A stretch of 64,000 nt of DNA from Pycnopodia helianthoides (Eukaryota; Echinodermata; Asteroidea; Forcipulatida; Asteriidae). A program made the position numbers and the translations under genes. The notes under the pieces were generated by a model, which worked only from the letters and a program-made list of their open reading frames with translations, was not told the DNA's origin and did not search any database. Shown piece after piece: positions 34,401-49,400 of this stretch; position 1 is the first letter of the stretch; each line of letters begins with the position of its first letter. Location: contig CM063244.1 in the NCBI GenBank assembly GCA_032158295.1, positions 20,648,815-20,712,814 on the forward strand, read 5' to 3'.

Positions 34401-37400
34401 AAATTTCAAATATTGAACACTCTTCCCCAAGAGTTAGAGAATGAAATGTGCAGATTTTGCATAAAAGAGTTGTATTCAACCAAATTATTACCAATTATTC
34501 TTTTTTTGAGTTTTTCACTTCGTGCAACTTTGAATACTGAAACAATTAGTTATGACAGAGTGTTTTCTGGATTAGCATTGCACTTAACATTTTAATAGAA
34601 TTTGATGAGCTCATCGAAAATACCTTATTTTAATCTAAAGATGAAGCGATTTCAGAAAACGGGGATAAATAAGAAGGCCACATGTATCTAAACTAGTTAT
34701 GATTTAAAGGGACACAATGCCTTAGATTTGGCGCTATGAGCTATAAAAAGCGTTTGAAAGCATTTGTTAGGCAATGAATATGGTTGGAAAGATGTTTTAA
34801 AAGTAGAACATATAAAGATCCACACAAATATGCCTCAAAATTGTGTGGTATTCCTTTTACTTCGTAAACTAACACATTCTGCCATTTTGTGTTGTCAAAT
34901 ATTTGTGTGGATCATTATACACTACTTTTAAACCATCTTTCCAACCAAATTAATTTCCCAACAAATCCTTTCAAACACTTTTTTATAGCCCAAAGCGCCC
35001 AATCCAAGGCAACGTGTCCCTTCAACTACGCTGACAACACATGATCAAAAGGGACATGGATACTGACAGGGTCATCACGATGAACAGACGGATGTCAGAG
35101 CAAGCCTCCACGACAGAGGCAGCCCCACCCACTCACCTGATTTGAGAGTGGTGGCCGATGTCTCCCCAGTGTTTGGGGGTCCTCCTCCGCCCCCGCTTAA
35201 CGCTCTGACGTTGAGGTGGTACATGGTGTTGGGGTCAAGTGCCTCGATGGTGAACTTCGTATCTGAGCCCATAACTGTTTTGCTTTCTCCAAGCTCTTCA
35301 GTGGAGTCTGCTGGCCAGTATGTGACCTACATCAGAGATGTATGAAATAATACGTCTTTTATGGACAATCATTTTGTTACATTTTGATTCTCGATATCGC
35401 AAGGAATGGAAAACTTGAGGTTCAAACACAACAGAGCTACTACTTTCTTCATGAGTTTATGGTTAGCAAATATCACACAGGAAGATATGAAGGCATCGGG
35501 AAATCTATAAAAACAAATATATAAATCCGGAAAAGTCCAGACAAAAAAAACACAGGCCTGCTGAATATAAATATTCCCCAAATACCAACAACAAAGAGCG
35601 GTCATCCAAGACAGGGGAATCAAAGTGAAAATATCGGTAATCAGAATGTATTAATAAGATTCAGAAGAACATGTTTCTTGCAAAAAGTTCAAATGAAAGA
35701 GCTCATTCTCATTTGTTTTGCACTAATATTCCCCACTGTGGACGGTAGAGGTGTTACCAATCTTCTTAAAAAAATTGGTATACACGAAAACACATTATTA
35801 TTCTCTTAAAAAAATTGTGCAGAGTTTGAGACAAGTGCAGGCCTGACACTTCACGGAGACAATTGCCACAACGCCCTTTGGTCATTGCCTTGGTGCTCTT
35901 GAAATGTTCCAGTAGAAATTCAAAACTGCCTTGCCCTTACAAGGTATCAGGGCTGCAAGTGTGTACGATAATGTAGGAAAAGATCAATAAAGATTAACAG
36001 ATTATAGGAGCAAACTGAAAAACAGTTGTGATTGAAGAGTTTAATTTTAAAGAAGAAAAGTGTGGACAAATATTTTTAAACGGTTTGCTTCAATTCAATT
36101 CAATTCAAATCAAATCAAATCATATTCAGTTCACTTTAAGTCAATTCAATACAGTTCAACTCGGTTCATTTAAATTCAATTACTCAATCCACTTCAATTC
36201 AATTTAAGTCAATTCATTTCAATGCAGTTAGTTTTGATTCAATTTAAATCAATTCAATGCAGTTCATTTCAATTCAATATAAATCAATTCAATGCAGTTC
36301 ATTTCAATTCCATTCAATTCAATATAAATCAATTCAGTTCAATTCAATTCAGTTCACAATAAATTGAATTCAAATTCAATTTAATTCAGTCACTTCAATT
36401 CAATTCACACAATTCAATGTAAAACAATACATTTCAATTGAACTCATTTTGATTCAATACATTTCAATTCCATTCAACTCAATATAGTTCAATTCAGTTC
36501 ATTTCAATTCCATTCAACTCAATATATTTCAATCATTCATCATAGTTCATCATTCATTCATTCCATTCAACTCAATATAGTTCAATTCAATACATTTCAA
36601 TTCCATTCAACTCAATATAATTAAATTCAGTTCATTTCAATTCAGTTCAATTTGTTATATTTCAGTTAAATTCAATTCAATATTTCTGCACATAACACAA
36701 TGCAAAAGACACCATTGTGATGGAATGATCCTAATAAGCCTGGCATGTAGTCTGGAGTGCCTTAAGAAGAGAAAACATACGACATGAACTAATTAGTTAG
36801 TTAATTGACAACAAAAAAGACAACGATAAACTTCGGGACAGAAGATCTGTCCAAAACAAAATCAAATAAGATAAGTGACTCCTAAAAAAAAAACACCGGT
36901 AAATCTGCAGGGGTGGGACAACTCTGGAGTGCAAACCAAAAGTATAAAATGCTAATAATTACTGGCCTGACATTTCAATCCTAGCAGAGTCTTTCTCGAT
37001 ACTAAAAATGAGAAAGACTCTGCTAGGTTCAAAACATGAGGCCAGTAACTATTTTTGTTGCATCTATACCATAAGTCCCTTTGGTTGGTAAAGCAGTTTG
37101 CGAAAGGCTAATTCGAATTTCTCTTTGAAAGAGTTCTTACCTGGTAGCCTACGAGTACTCCAGTGATTGCACTTGGGTCGATTCCACTCCAGGTGACTTG
37201 AATTGAAGAGGATGTCTTGGATTTAGCCGTCACCGATGTCGGAGCTTCCTCGGGTCCTGCGGTCAACAACAGTATTTTTTGTTATAGTTAGAAGTAGCTG
37301 AAAAGTAGACTAGCTTGAGCAAAGTGGAGGCTGGGCTTCCAAGAGAACTTTGCAGGTTAGGTTTTGGTGGAATGCCGCGGGGATTACTTCACTATCTGCC

Positions 37401-40400
37401 AGTGTGTTGTTCGTAGAAAAAAACAATCATGGTCTTTACCTTTTTTGCACACTCAAATCCTCATCAGAAAATAGCAAAAAAACGTGGGAGTACTGCTGCT
37501 AAAGGCCGTTCGCGTCCCACGAAGAAAGCAACGTGCTTGGGTTTGATCTTTCATGAAAGGGTTGCCCGTATAAATTGTAATCAGAAAGTGTTATATATAA
37601 AATGTTATCAGAAAGTGATTCCCCCTTCTTGGGAAAACAGCACATTAACCTACATAAAAGTGCCCAACCCTAAATAAATAGAACCCCTTTTTCCCAACAA
37701 CAAAAATTCCAAACGCCACTTTTTGCTTGAATATCCTCTCAAACCTACTTTTCTGATAAGAATAAACTACCACAGTCCCCGTCGTCGGCCCTGGTCCCTT
37801 GGAGTTCTCCACCTGAATTTTAACATCAAAGGGTGTGTAGGCTGGCACACCTGTCACCACGTAGACACCTACTGTCGAACCATTAACAGTAGCCTCTTGG
37901 AAGGCGTCTCCGGAACCCTGCTCCTTCCAGAAGACCTTGTAGGATAGACCAGGGGCATTCCACTCCTGGCTGGGCAGAGGCTGTGGGGGCAATTAGCAAC
38001 AGGTGTACATGTACTGTAAATGTCAATAATGCCGAATCACCAACCTCCCTTTCCACATGTCAACGGTATCATGTAAAACTACAGCAACGTGGTTTTTTTT
38101 TGTAATGCATATAAATTTAGTTTGGGGTTGAACAAAGAAAACCTGACTAGAGCGAGATTTGAACCAACGAACTCCGGATTACTGTGCCGGCGCTCTACCA
38201 ACTGAGCTATCTAGCCCTATGTTGGCGGTCTCCCTATTTTGTCAATGTCTTTGTTCATACAACGTTTCCACTCGCGCCTAATGTAAGTGCTTTTTTAGGA
38301 GAGACAACACTTTTGCACTGACACGCCAATGTACAGTGCATGAATACTTCAGTCATTCGTTTATCAGCTTTAAAAAGTTGGAACTATTAAATGCTGTTCC
38401 ATGTTTCTTCAGAACCAAGTATTATCTTTCAAATAAAAATATTTTAGGCAGAAAAAAAAAAAAAAATATGACCCGAGATATGCACAAATGATAGCATGAA
38501 GCCTGTTTCATACTCCACGCCAATTGCGAAATAGGAGCAAATTTCCTTGCGCCACAATTTGGTAGACAGCGCGTAACTGATTGTTCGCATCTCGTAATTC
38601 GCTTCGCTTTCGCTTTCGCGTGAAGCATGAACCAGGCTTTAGGCAGGAGATACGCCCTTTCAATGTGCATAGCTTAATACCTGGGCCCAATTTCATAGAG
38701 CTGCTAAGCACAAAAATTTGCTTAGCATGAAATTTCTTCATTGATAAAAAAAAAACAGGGTTACCAACCAAATTTTCCACTTGATTTTCAGGATAAGCAA
38801 ACAACAGCTGAATACCAGTAACAAGCAATATGCAACACAGGGAAATTTGGTTGGTAACCCTGTTTTTATCAAGGAAGAATTTTCATGCTGAGCAAATTTT
38901 TGTGCTTAGCAGCTCTATGAAATTGGGCCCAGATCTTACTGGACCGCTTAATCAGTTTACAAATCTATAACCTTGACAACTACACGCAGTCAATGATTGA
39001 TTTTTGTTCACTAATTATGGTTGGTTATCCTACCTCCCAGGTGATCCTCAGGTTATTGTCACTCCCGCCGCCACCACCAAGGTTAGAGGGTGCAATAGTA
39101 GGTCCTGTCATAGCAAAGAAAGATGGGAAATAACCTTAAAATACAGGATGGCGTATGGACAACAGAGTCGTTGTTATCTTGCAGGAAAATGGCACACTCT
39201 TGTAAAAGTCTATCCACTATCAACTCATGTAGTTCTCAACGAGACCCTTCACAATAGACCCCATGCATAACGCGAAACCCTGTTGGTACGCCAAGGTCAC
39301 GCGCACGTTTTTTACGCACCACGAACAGCTATCGTCCAATGATCTGCCTCCTTTTGCCTCAATGAGGATGCTGTTTGAGACTGTGGCGTCATATGCAAGG
39401 GGTCTACTCAGATCGGATGTTAAGCCGTAGGTTTTGTAATGCACCTAAAGAAATCTAAACACTTTTCGAAAAAGAGAAGGGGTTTGCCCTGGTGCTGTCT
39501 GGCATGGTTAGCAGCAGCTTGTGCCGCATAGCCTTGTAAAACCTTTACACACAAATGGGTCCAAACATAGCTACGCATATATGTCGTAAAAATAATGAGC
39601 AATTTGAGACGACTGACGTGTGTGGTTTAGTGCTATAAAAACTGTATATCATTCATAGGTAGAGTTCTCAGCATCAATACCAATCAATAAGAACTGATCC
39701 ACACGGAAAAATTAAACCCCTGCAAAGGTCAGCAGATTTTAAACGTTTGACCTGAACATGAAGAGTTAATAAAAACCCACTGACTCATGCAACCCCAGCA
39801 GTCTATAGGTTCATGTAAATTTTATCTCTGTAGGTGCTTTCCTTTTGGAGATATGAATGTCCAAACATAGCAGGTCATGCTAATTAGTCAAAAGTTAGTT
39901 AACCCATATCTCAAAAAATAATTAACTGAACAACATAAAATTTTGGTTCTAGGGGTTTCTCAATGAGTCCAATCAGCACACCAAATTACATTTTAATCCA
40001 TGACGCTCAGGTCTGAAAGCGTGTTGAACTGACACGGAATGACCCCATAAGCTGTTAGATCTATACCTAACCAGTTGGTTGTAAAGACGGGGACCACTCT
40101 GGACACCAAAACTCTACACTTACGGTCTTGGGCCGTTATTTGCTCGCCAGACTCTTCACTGGGCTCACCCCTTCCGATCTCATTCACTGCAACTACTCTG
40201 AACTTGTAGGTACTCCATGCTGACAGTCCAGTCAGACGAATGTGTGTGTTTGCTGCGGGAATGTCTGTAAATAGAGAACAATTAATGGTTTAATGAAGAC
40301 GACAAAAGGTGGTGACATTAATTGAGTTGAACTAGCTGGGTACTACAGGGCTCAAAAATGAACACTGAACCAACCAACCAATTAAGGTGTTTCCTAAAAA

Positions 40401-43400
40401 GATCTCACAAAGTTATTTCTCAATGCGTGGAAATTTTAACTCGGGAAGCATTACCGTTTCTAAGGATGGTCCATTCCGGCACGTGATTGGTGCTGCCTTC
40501 CACACTGTAAGACGTGATAGGGCTGTTGTTATCTAGACCGCTACTCCAGCTGATGTTAGCTGTCAACTCGCTCACCAGCACACTGATACCAGCTGGGGCA
40601 CCAGGCCGCCCTCGGATAGTCACCATGGCCGTAGCTGACACCTCGTCGATGGTTGTGGTAGCCGTACACATGTACTCTCCTCCTAGATCCATAGTGGCGT
40701 CTTTGATCATAAGCTGGCTTGGCTCACCCATTTGGATCTGAAACAAAAGTAACCATGTATCATTAAAACTGTTAAGTGAGGGAGTAACCCCAGGAATTAC
40801 ACAAATGTGGGAAGGTTCCACTAGTTACTGGCACCCAAGTAAGCCAGAACAGATAGCTCCACTTATCAGACAGTTCAGATCAGGGTAGGTCTGTATATGT
40901 CTGAACAATTTTGTGCATTAAGTCCATGAGCAAAAACAATTTTCAGCCCCTCCAAAAAAACACTACACAACTGTGGGACCTGATCATGACCCGCCTCTTA
41001 GATGTGTGTAACAGCCCAGTCTAGAATACCAAGGAGTTTGACTCCCACAGGGCATTGCATTTTGGAGAAAACAATGAAATAAACAGCATGTGCCGTGACT
41101 TTGTGTTACCAGGGCTCACTTAAGGGATGGTGTGAAAGCCACTGGTAAATGTTCTAATCATACTAGACTACAGAAAAAAATGTCTCCAACAGATCGTTAT
41201 GTTCTAAGATGGTGTTATCCCTTATAAGGCCGTGTCCGAAATAGCAACTGTGTCTTGATCATCAAGAGATCATGCTTTGAACAATAGGCTGCCTAAAGCA
41301 ACACCCGTAGCACCAGCTGTAGCCGTAGCCGCCAATACAGACACAGCCAAAGTGACAGGCTTAACTTCTTTTATTTCAACACTCTAAAACTCTGAAAGGA
41401 AGCATAGTTACAAACGGATGGCTCACCAGGGGGATCTCATAGTTTGGTAGACGAGGATCAACTTGAATTCCTTCTCTCAGCCACACATACTCAGCTCAAA
41501 GAACGGATCATGTGATGCACGGCACGTCAATGTGCCCATCTCCCCTTCATTCACATTCAACGCTGTGGGTGGCTCTACCATGGCTGTGCCATCTAAAAGA
41601 CAGAGTGAGGGGAGAGTAAGAGATGAAGCTTGTACATGGTTTGTATAAAACGTACTTCAGAGTTTCTTTACGGTGAAGCGTAGAGATTGCTCATCACCTT
41701 GGAACGCTTTTTTTTTCAGAACTAACTCTATGATGCCCAGATTAGTGCTGCCAATGTCTTGGTGTAAGACGTTGTTGTTCATTATCACTCGACTATCACA
41801 ATTCCCCTTATTCACAAACTACTTATAACTGAACTACCCAACAATAGCAGGTGCCGTTACAAAACTGACTTTTCCAATCACCATCTATACGTATTGCATA
41901 CAGCATTGTCCGTAAAAACAATGTGCATTGCTGGGCGTGTTTTTTGCGAATTGCACATACGCACAACACACAACGAACACATGGATTTCCAGCCTTAGAC
42001 ATTTGTCATTTATTTTGGCTTGCATTCATGATTTTGATCAGTCAGTTTATTCAGGGGCCAAGCTAAATGGATCCATCTCTTAGCCTAAGATTTTGTTTTT
42101 CCCCCACAATCAAGTTTACTTAACATGTTCAAAACAATCCCAAACCGTCCATGTTTATTTTTAAATTCACTTTAAACATGATATCTTTGGAGGTGCTTAC
42201 CCTTGATGATCAAGCTACCAGTGCTTGACTTAGTCCCCTGGCTGTTTGTTGCTGTACAGGTATACTCCCCTCCGTCTGCGTCGCTGACATCACTGATCAT
42301 CAAATCACCGTTGTCCATGATGGTGTAGTGTCCGTCGCTCCCAATCACCTCGCTTCCCTTTTCCCAACTGATGACCGGCGTTGGTGCAGCTTTGGGCTGG
42401 CAGAGGACGGTGACTGAGCCACCCCGGGGTGCTGGCTGGTCCACCTCGAGAGGGGTCTCAAACCACGGTGCAATGGCTGATTTCAGGTTCATTCGATTTA
42501 ATATGAGATGGTGTTAGATAAAAACTTAAAATGATATACAACAAAAGAGGAGTCAAAAACAAGAAAAACAAACAAGGCACAACAAAACAAAGACAGTGCC
42601 TGATCGACAACAAAGGATATTAAAAATGTTAACATAAATTGAACGAAACATGAACCAATTTTCTTGTTAATTGGGTCTACCTGATCAAGCTGATTGTGCT
42701 AGATCAAGAAAACACTAAATCAAATGCAGATTTTAGAATTGACCTAATGTGTTTAGCGGTTCCCAAGGCATTGGGACAATTAATTGTTGACATGTTAAAA
42801 ATGACTCATTGCTATCGAATAGATCGGGGGGAAAGAAAGAAAAGAAAACAAACATACGGAATTTGGAAAGGGGGATGTCAAAAAATTTCTTTTAACAGAA
42901 AAAAAGAGAGTCAAAATTGCTTACCGATGATACATTACCATGTGCATAAAAAAATGCAAGTAGGTATCAACATTTACAATTGGGAGTCCGAAAGACACAC
43001 AAACACCACTCTGACTTAACACCATAATAAGGGGGAGGGCCTCTACCTTGTACAGTGACCTGTGCCGTGGTGTATATTTGGCCGTATGCATTACTGGCCA
43101 TACACTGGTACATGCCGGTGTCCTCAACAGTCAGGTTCTGTATGGTGAGCGTCTTCAAGCCGTTGCTGAACTGATGCCTGGGGAGGTCGTCGATCACCTC
43201 GGCATTGCGGTACCACGTGTAGGCCACGCCGTCGGGACTCTCCGCTTTGCACTTCATGGATAAGTCACCGTAGATATTCCCCTCGACGTCGGAGATTTCT
43301 TGCAGCCAGGTGGGCGGAACTGGATCAAGAAGAACAGCGAGCAATGTTATAACGATGATCAGCCCTTATTTTACATGCTACCTCAAAATATTGTTTCCGA

Positions 43401-46400
43401 TATGGAATGAATTAGAATCCAATTGTGAGTTACTTGAATAACCTCTGGCATAATGACTTGCTTAGTCACAAGTTACAACTCTTGTGATCACATATTATTA
43501 TTATTTTATTTTATTTTATTCAATGGTTTATAAAAAAATCTATTCAATTTGCTGCCAGCAGCAGAATTACATGAACAGTTACATAATTAAAAATCTGGAG
43601 TAAAACATTACATTAATAATTAAAACGGCATTAAATCTATTACACACAAAAACGGAGATGAACTGTTCACTCCAAATGGGAGGTGAACAGGTACATATGT
43701 AGAACCATTAGTTACAATTTTTGATTTTAATTTCACTGAGCCATTAAAGCTGACAAAATTTGCAGATTGAAATGCTTCAATTGGCAAAACAGAAAATTAA
43801 AGTTAATGTTGCTGTTGATTTTTGTTTAACCTGATTGTGTGGGTTTTCCCTGGAATAATTGTCTGGAGTTTTCCTCCTACATCTAAATACAGAAATGAAA
43901 CTTTGTTTTGTGTCTTCTCTCCATAGGGTTCTTGGCTAGTATACATGTAGTGATTAAGTTCGCTTTTCTGAGATCCTAGTAGGCTTCACAACCACAATTA
44001 AAGGAACATTACAGAATTGGTAATTGTAAAATATACTTTTGATCACAGATTTACATAAAACTTACACAGTCTAATGATGATGATAGTAGAAAACATCCCT
44101 TGAAATATTTCTGTCTGAAATGCCATAGTTGATGAGAAATGAATAAACTAATTTTCCGATTGGAGTTTATCGCTCAGTGAGCGTTTTATTCATTTGCTGA
44201 ACCTATATGATTTCATGCAAACGTGTAATCGGTTTTTCACTATTTTCTCGTGACCCAGATGGCCGATCGATCTCAAACTTCTACAGGTTTGTCAGTTTAT
44301 ATATATGGTGGATTTCATAAAGTGCTTACACTGCCAGCAACTGTTTTGTTAGCAAAAACAAATTCTGTAATGTTCCTTTAATAATTAACAAATTTAAAAA
44401 CCAGAGAGCTACTAACCTCGGACAATAACCGTGCCGGATGATTTTCCTCCCCCTACTGCTGTCACACACTCGTACTCCCCGGCATCTTCAACTTGAATAT
44501 TCCTGATGATCAACTGCTGGTTGTTGAATCTGAGCTCTGTGTTCAGTGGTAGTTCAGCACCTGCCGGACTCTTCCTCTGCCATGACAGGTCTGGTTCGGG
44601 GCTTTGGGGTTGAAAAGAATCAACAAGAGTTTTTTAAAAATCGGGCGTTAGGTTGTTCATGCTGGCGAGACTCCTGAGAATTTCACTCCTTTATGAGATT
44701 ATAATACGCAATGGGGGACTTCCGAGACACTAGGTGGCAGCAGACTTACCAGGTAAATCCATTGTTCTCGGCAATGTGCGCATGCTTAGAATTACGTAAA
44801 CAATGGAATTTCACCTGGTATGTCTGCTGCCATCTAGAGGTTCAAAGTATCCCATTGTTTCTATAGTGCTTTGTCACACCTAGTGGGCACATCAAATCGC
44901 TCATGCTCTTAATACATGTCTGTAGATCTATGTGTGGAGTTATGAGACACATTTACATGTACTTACAAAGAGCACCTTGTTAGGGTTTTACAAGGTGGTG
45001 CAGTGCAAGCTACAGTCAACCATGCAAGAAACACACGGGCGAGCCTCTTGTCTTAACAAACAGTGGACTGGTGTGTCTTACTGAAAGTGTAACAGTCTTT
45101 AGTGTCTTGCTCTAGGACACCAGTGTCATGACCGGGACCTGAACCCATGCTCTGACAACACCACAGCCCAATTTTCATAAAACTGTCAACTGCTGAAAGC
45201 ACAATAAGTAGCTACCATGTAAACACAACAAAATCATGCTTACCACAGTAAGGTTAAATACCATGTCACATGTACCATCTGTGAATGGTATCCTGCTTAT
45301 TTTTGTTTAGCACAAAATTGTTAATCAATATTTGATGCTGAAGCAGCTTTATGAAATTCAATTGGTGCTCGATATGGGGCAGAGGGTACCCCCCCCACCT
45401 ATTGTGTCTTCATTGTGTGCTTGGAATCTCAGGAATTCTTTTGAGGATTTTTTGGGGGGGTAGTTCTATACGAGAGGAAAATAGTGTGTTTTAGTATGGG
45501 AACATTGTGGGGGGGGGGACACCCTCTACCCCATATCGGAGTAGGCTATAATGAAATTGGGCCCGGAACTTGAGTCTGGAGCACTAGACCACTCGGTCAC
45601 AATGACACCCCATAGTGGGGATACAAGTAACTAGTAAGAGTGAAATGATGATCAGTGGTGCCAGTCCCTGTGCCGTGGCTTAGTTAATGTTTAAATCATC
45701 TACATGTATGACAAATCAACACTGTCTCATCAAGATGGTACACAAAATACAATTACTGCCTTTGGTGATTTGCCTTGATTGTAGTATTGATTATTGGGTA
45801 TTGATTATGGGTAGTGTAGATCAACCAGGCAGAAATTATATTACTACCTGTGAGTATCCTACAAACCAAAACAGACAACACTGTGGAGAACAACAAATGA
45901 TACATTACATGTACTGACCCCTTGCACAATGCGAAACGCACCACCACACAAGGCGCGTCTAACATTTCCACCATTACTGGAGTCAATTCCTTTGTGTACA
46001 TTTTCCACTCCCAAAATGGCGGAAAGGACAGGCGCGTATACGTGTAATGCACATTGTGCAACGGGTCAACACACACATCTAAAGTAACCACCGTACCCCA
46101 ACCCTACCCCACCCACCCTGTTGTATCCACAGGCGCTAGATAAGCATTTTAAAATAAAGTAGCATGAACAAAAAATACTCACTTTCCAAAGAAGAAACAA
46201 TAGAGTATAAGTTCCTCGTGGTTAACAAGGACTTCGTGGTCTTGAACTGCATCAGCCACATCAGGGCCAAACTCAGCACCACCGGTAGCTACGTTAAAAA
46301 CAAGAACATATAATAAGTGACCATGTCGGATTGTTGATACAATTATTTGTATAAACGAAGCTTTGGCCCATTTTCGTAGAGCTGCTCGGTGCTCAAGCAG

Positions 46401-49400
46401 AAAATGATGCTTGCAAGGCATTTACACTCAATCCAGAAAGGTGGACTGAGATCCAGCATTTTTTCTCCTAGCCACAGATCAAGATCTGGTGTCGCATTTA
46501 CACCAGTGCCTGATCCAGCTCTGATCCCACTTTTTATCACAGCTGTCACACAAAAACACAAGCAAAAAGCCTGCCATTCTTAGCAAAACCGGAAATGACC
46601 ACATCGAATTGCGGTGTCTGATCCACCTTTGCGTTTACACTCGTTTCTTGGATCCACCAATTGCAGGGTTCAACCCTCCTCAAAAAGTGGACAAAATTGC
46701 AAGATCTTGAACCGGGTCTGATCCTGCTTTTTTGCGTTTACACTAGCTGTTTCCACATTGGCGGATCAGATCCGGGTCTGATCCACCTTTCTGGATCTAG
46801 TGTAAACGGCGTCTTCAATGACTTTCAGCTCATCAAAAGTTGGCAGGAATAACCTGTCCCAAATTGTTACGTGCTTAGCATAAATTTGTGCTAAAGCAGC
46901 TCTATGAAATCAGGCCCTGCACATTCAACCAAGTATAGCCTGGAAATAAACTTTGCTCTTCAATAATAATAAAAAAGACTTTCCTTGTATTTTTCTTCTA
47001 AATTTTATGAAAGTTGCTTATCACATGACCCCCCCCCCAAAAAAAAAAAAAAAATTAATAAAAAATAAAATAAAAAATGCCACTCAAACATGCAGCCAAC
47101 ACTGAAAAAGAGTGTGAGATTGGAACATAACATTTTGAAAAAGAAAAAAATTGCAAAGCAGATGGGATTATTAACATTATACTGAAGTGAAAAAGGGCAA
47201 TTAGCTGTTGCAAAATCTTACCAACTAAAATGAGTTAAATGGTATAAACGCCAATATTGTAAGTGGCCTCATGTTTCAACTGAAGCTAAATAAAGAGAAA
47301 GACTCCGCCATGATCAAACGTGAGGCCATTAACAATTTTTTGCATAATACTGATAAAGACCACTTGCACTGACCGCCATCCTTGATGAAACGTGCACGCG
47401 TGAAAGGCTATCATTGGCCGAGAGTAGTGCGCAGCACGTACACGCGTGCACGTTTCCGTTTGGGTTTTTTTTTTCATCAAAGATGGTGGTTCAGTGACGT
47501 CATGTGCAATCCGTCTGTAGACCCACCTGCACCAGCAGTCACTTCAAAAGCATCGCTGTACTTCACAATGGATGCTCCCCCTGCGGAGTTGATGACGTTA
47601 GTCACATAGCAGATGTAGCTGCCCGCATCGTATTCTTGGAAACTGGCAAGCACAACTTTCCATCGCTGTCGATGTGTGCATGCTTGTTCTGAAACACGGG
47701 GATGAAGCTTCTGTGCCAGTTAACCGTCAGTCCTGGAAGAGGAAACACAAGCCACATGTCAAGCATCTCTATTTGGCTTTGGTCGTTTCTTAAACATTAA
47801 CCTCACGCAGACATAAACTAGGAATCCAGTTTAAGAATTTGTGAATCATAATCATAATAATGGACAACATTTTATATCACACCCCAAACCCAAACAGATT
47901 CCAAAGGCACTTTGCAGAGATAAAAATACCACTTCAAGAAAAATGAAACCAACAGCCAAGAAACTGGGGAAAAAAAGTTTCCTTAATTAAAACTCCACAT
48001 TTGTTCATCATAGCATGGAAAAATTGGTTGATTTTCGGGGGATTCTGAAAAATCAGGTAGAGTTGGCAGCTTTGTAAAGGGCACCTCTATAGGAGAACTT
48101 TAACTTTCCACCAGAACATTTGAAGGGGCAGCGGGGCAACGACCAGCCCTGCATCCAGTCTCTTATGGTCCTTATTTCAACTGCAAAATAATGTTGATTA
48201 TTTGAACAAAGAGTTTACCTGGGTGGTTGTCTGGTGGATTGCATGATAGACAAACTCCTGTGTTAAGTGGGACCTCCATGTTGGTTGGTTGGTCTTGAAA
48301 CAGGCCAACGTCTGAAAAAGAAGTATCGTGGGATAGTCAAGTGTTAGTCTGGTTTTAAAAAAATGTGCCAAATTGAAAGTATTCATGTAGGAAGTAACTA
48401 TGACTAGTAAACTTGTACAACCATGTGTAAATCTCTTTTGGGAGGAGTGTTACGCCATGTTCGAATTGGCTATGGCTAGATTTCAGCGTCATCATGCGTT
48501 GAAGTATAGTACATCCTTAGCAACACCCTTAGCAACAGCCGTAGCTGTAGTCAAAGCCGCCACTTCGTATACGGCCAGTGTGGTCTCAGATAGCACACCA
48601 GCTCTTTTCAGGCTGTACCCGCAAATTTACTAGTTATTGTTACTTCATATTTTCCACACCATGCAAAAGCATCAAACATCACTTAATCACATAGGGCTCG
48701 TACCAGAAACTGTCAAATTGAACAAAAATGTGACTAAGACATGTAATCTTAGCCCTTTTCAAACAAATATCTCACAGGGAATTCATAAAATGATCAGATT
48801 GTCCTTTCATAGACAGAGCTGGGTCAAAGGAGGCTGACAGTGGGGTTTAACCAATTCCGCTCGGTATTCACAAATTTTTCCCCGAACCCACCTGCGGGAT
48901 TTATTTTCCAAACACCCGCTGCCAAGAACGATGGAAAATGATTATTGTAGCCAACCGATCTCTCATAATATTCATTTTTTAAATGGTGTTGCGATCTTCA
49001 TTTTTATAATTTTTTTTTAAACTGATAGAAGCCAGAGCTCATGCTAAATTGACTCAATTCAACCCATGTGAACTAAATCAGTCATGACATCTGGTCTTAT
49101 CTCTGCAACCGACAATCTTTGTATTGAAGTTTCCAAGTTTGTTGGATTTCACAGTCCCAAAATGTTGCGCAAGGATGTTTTATGCGGTTCAATTAATAAA
49201 CATGTAGTTTGTGATAATTGAAGGTGTTATACAATCATTGACTTTAACTGTCTGTTACATACAGTTTCGGTAGACTTTGGTAGCCATGAACGCTCATTCC
49301 CGATGGTGGCCGCCATCGTTGATGAAACACGCACACGTGAAAGGCTATCATTGGCCGAGAGTTGTGTGCAGCGCGTACACGCATGCACGCTTTCCATTGT

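Larger units (their letters stand above)
30575..35136. other. Contactin intron 15, repeat remnants only
   Basis: A 4.5-kb intron. It contains a fold-back MITE of the gagctgcttagcaa type (31736-31903) and a TTAA-type fold-back (34704-35025). ORFs of 60-107 codons here have no domain, splice or composition support. Confidence 0.6.

Noticed and set aside
38145..38219. Functional tRNA gene
   Set aside because: The A and B boxes are good but the acceptor and anticodon stems do not form a standard cloverleaf, and a related piece occurs at 8646-8707; a SINE is the better reading.
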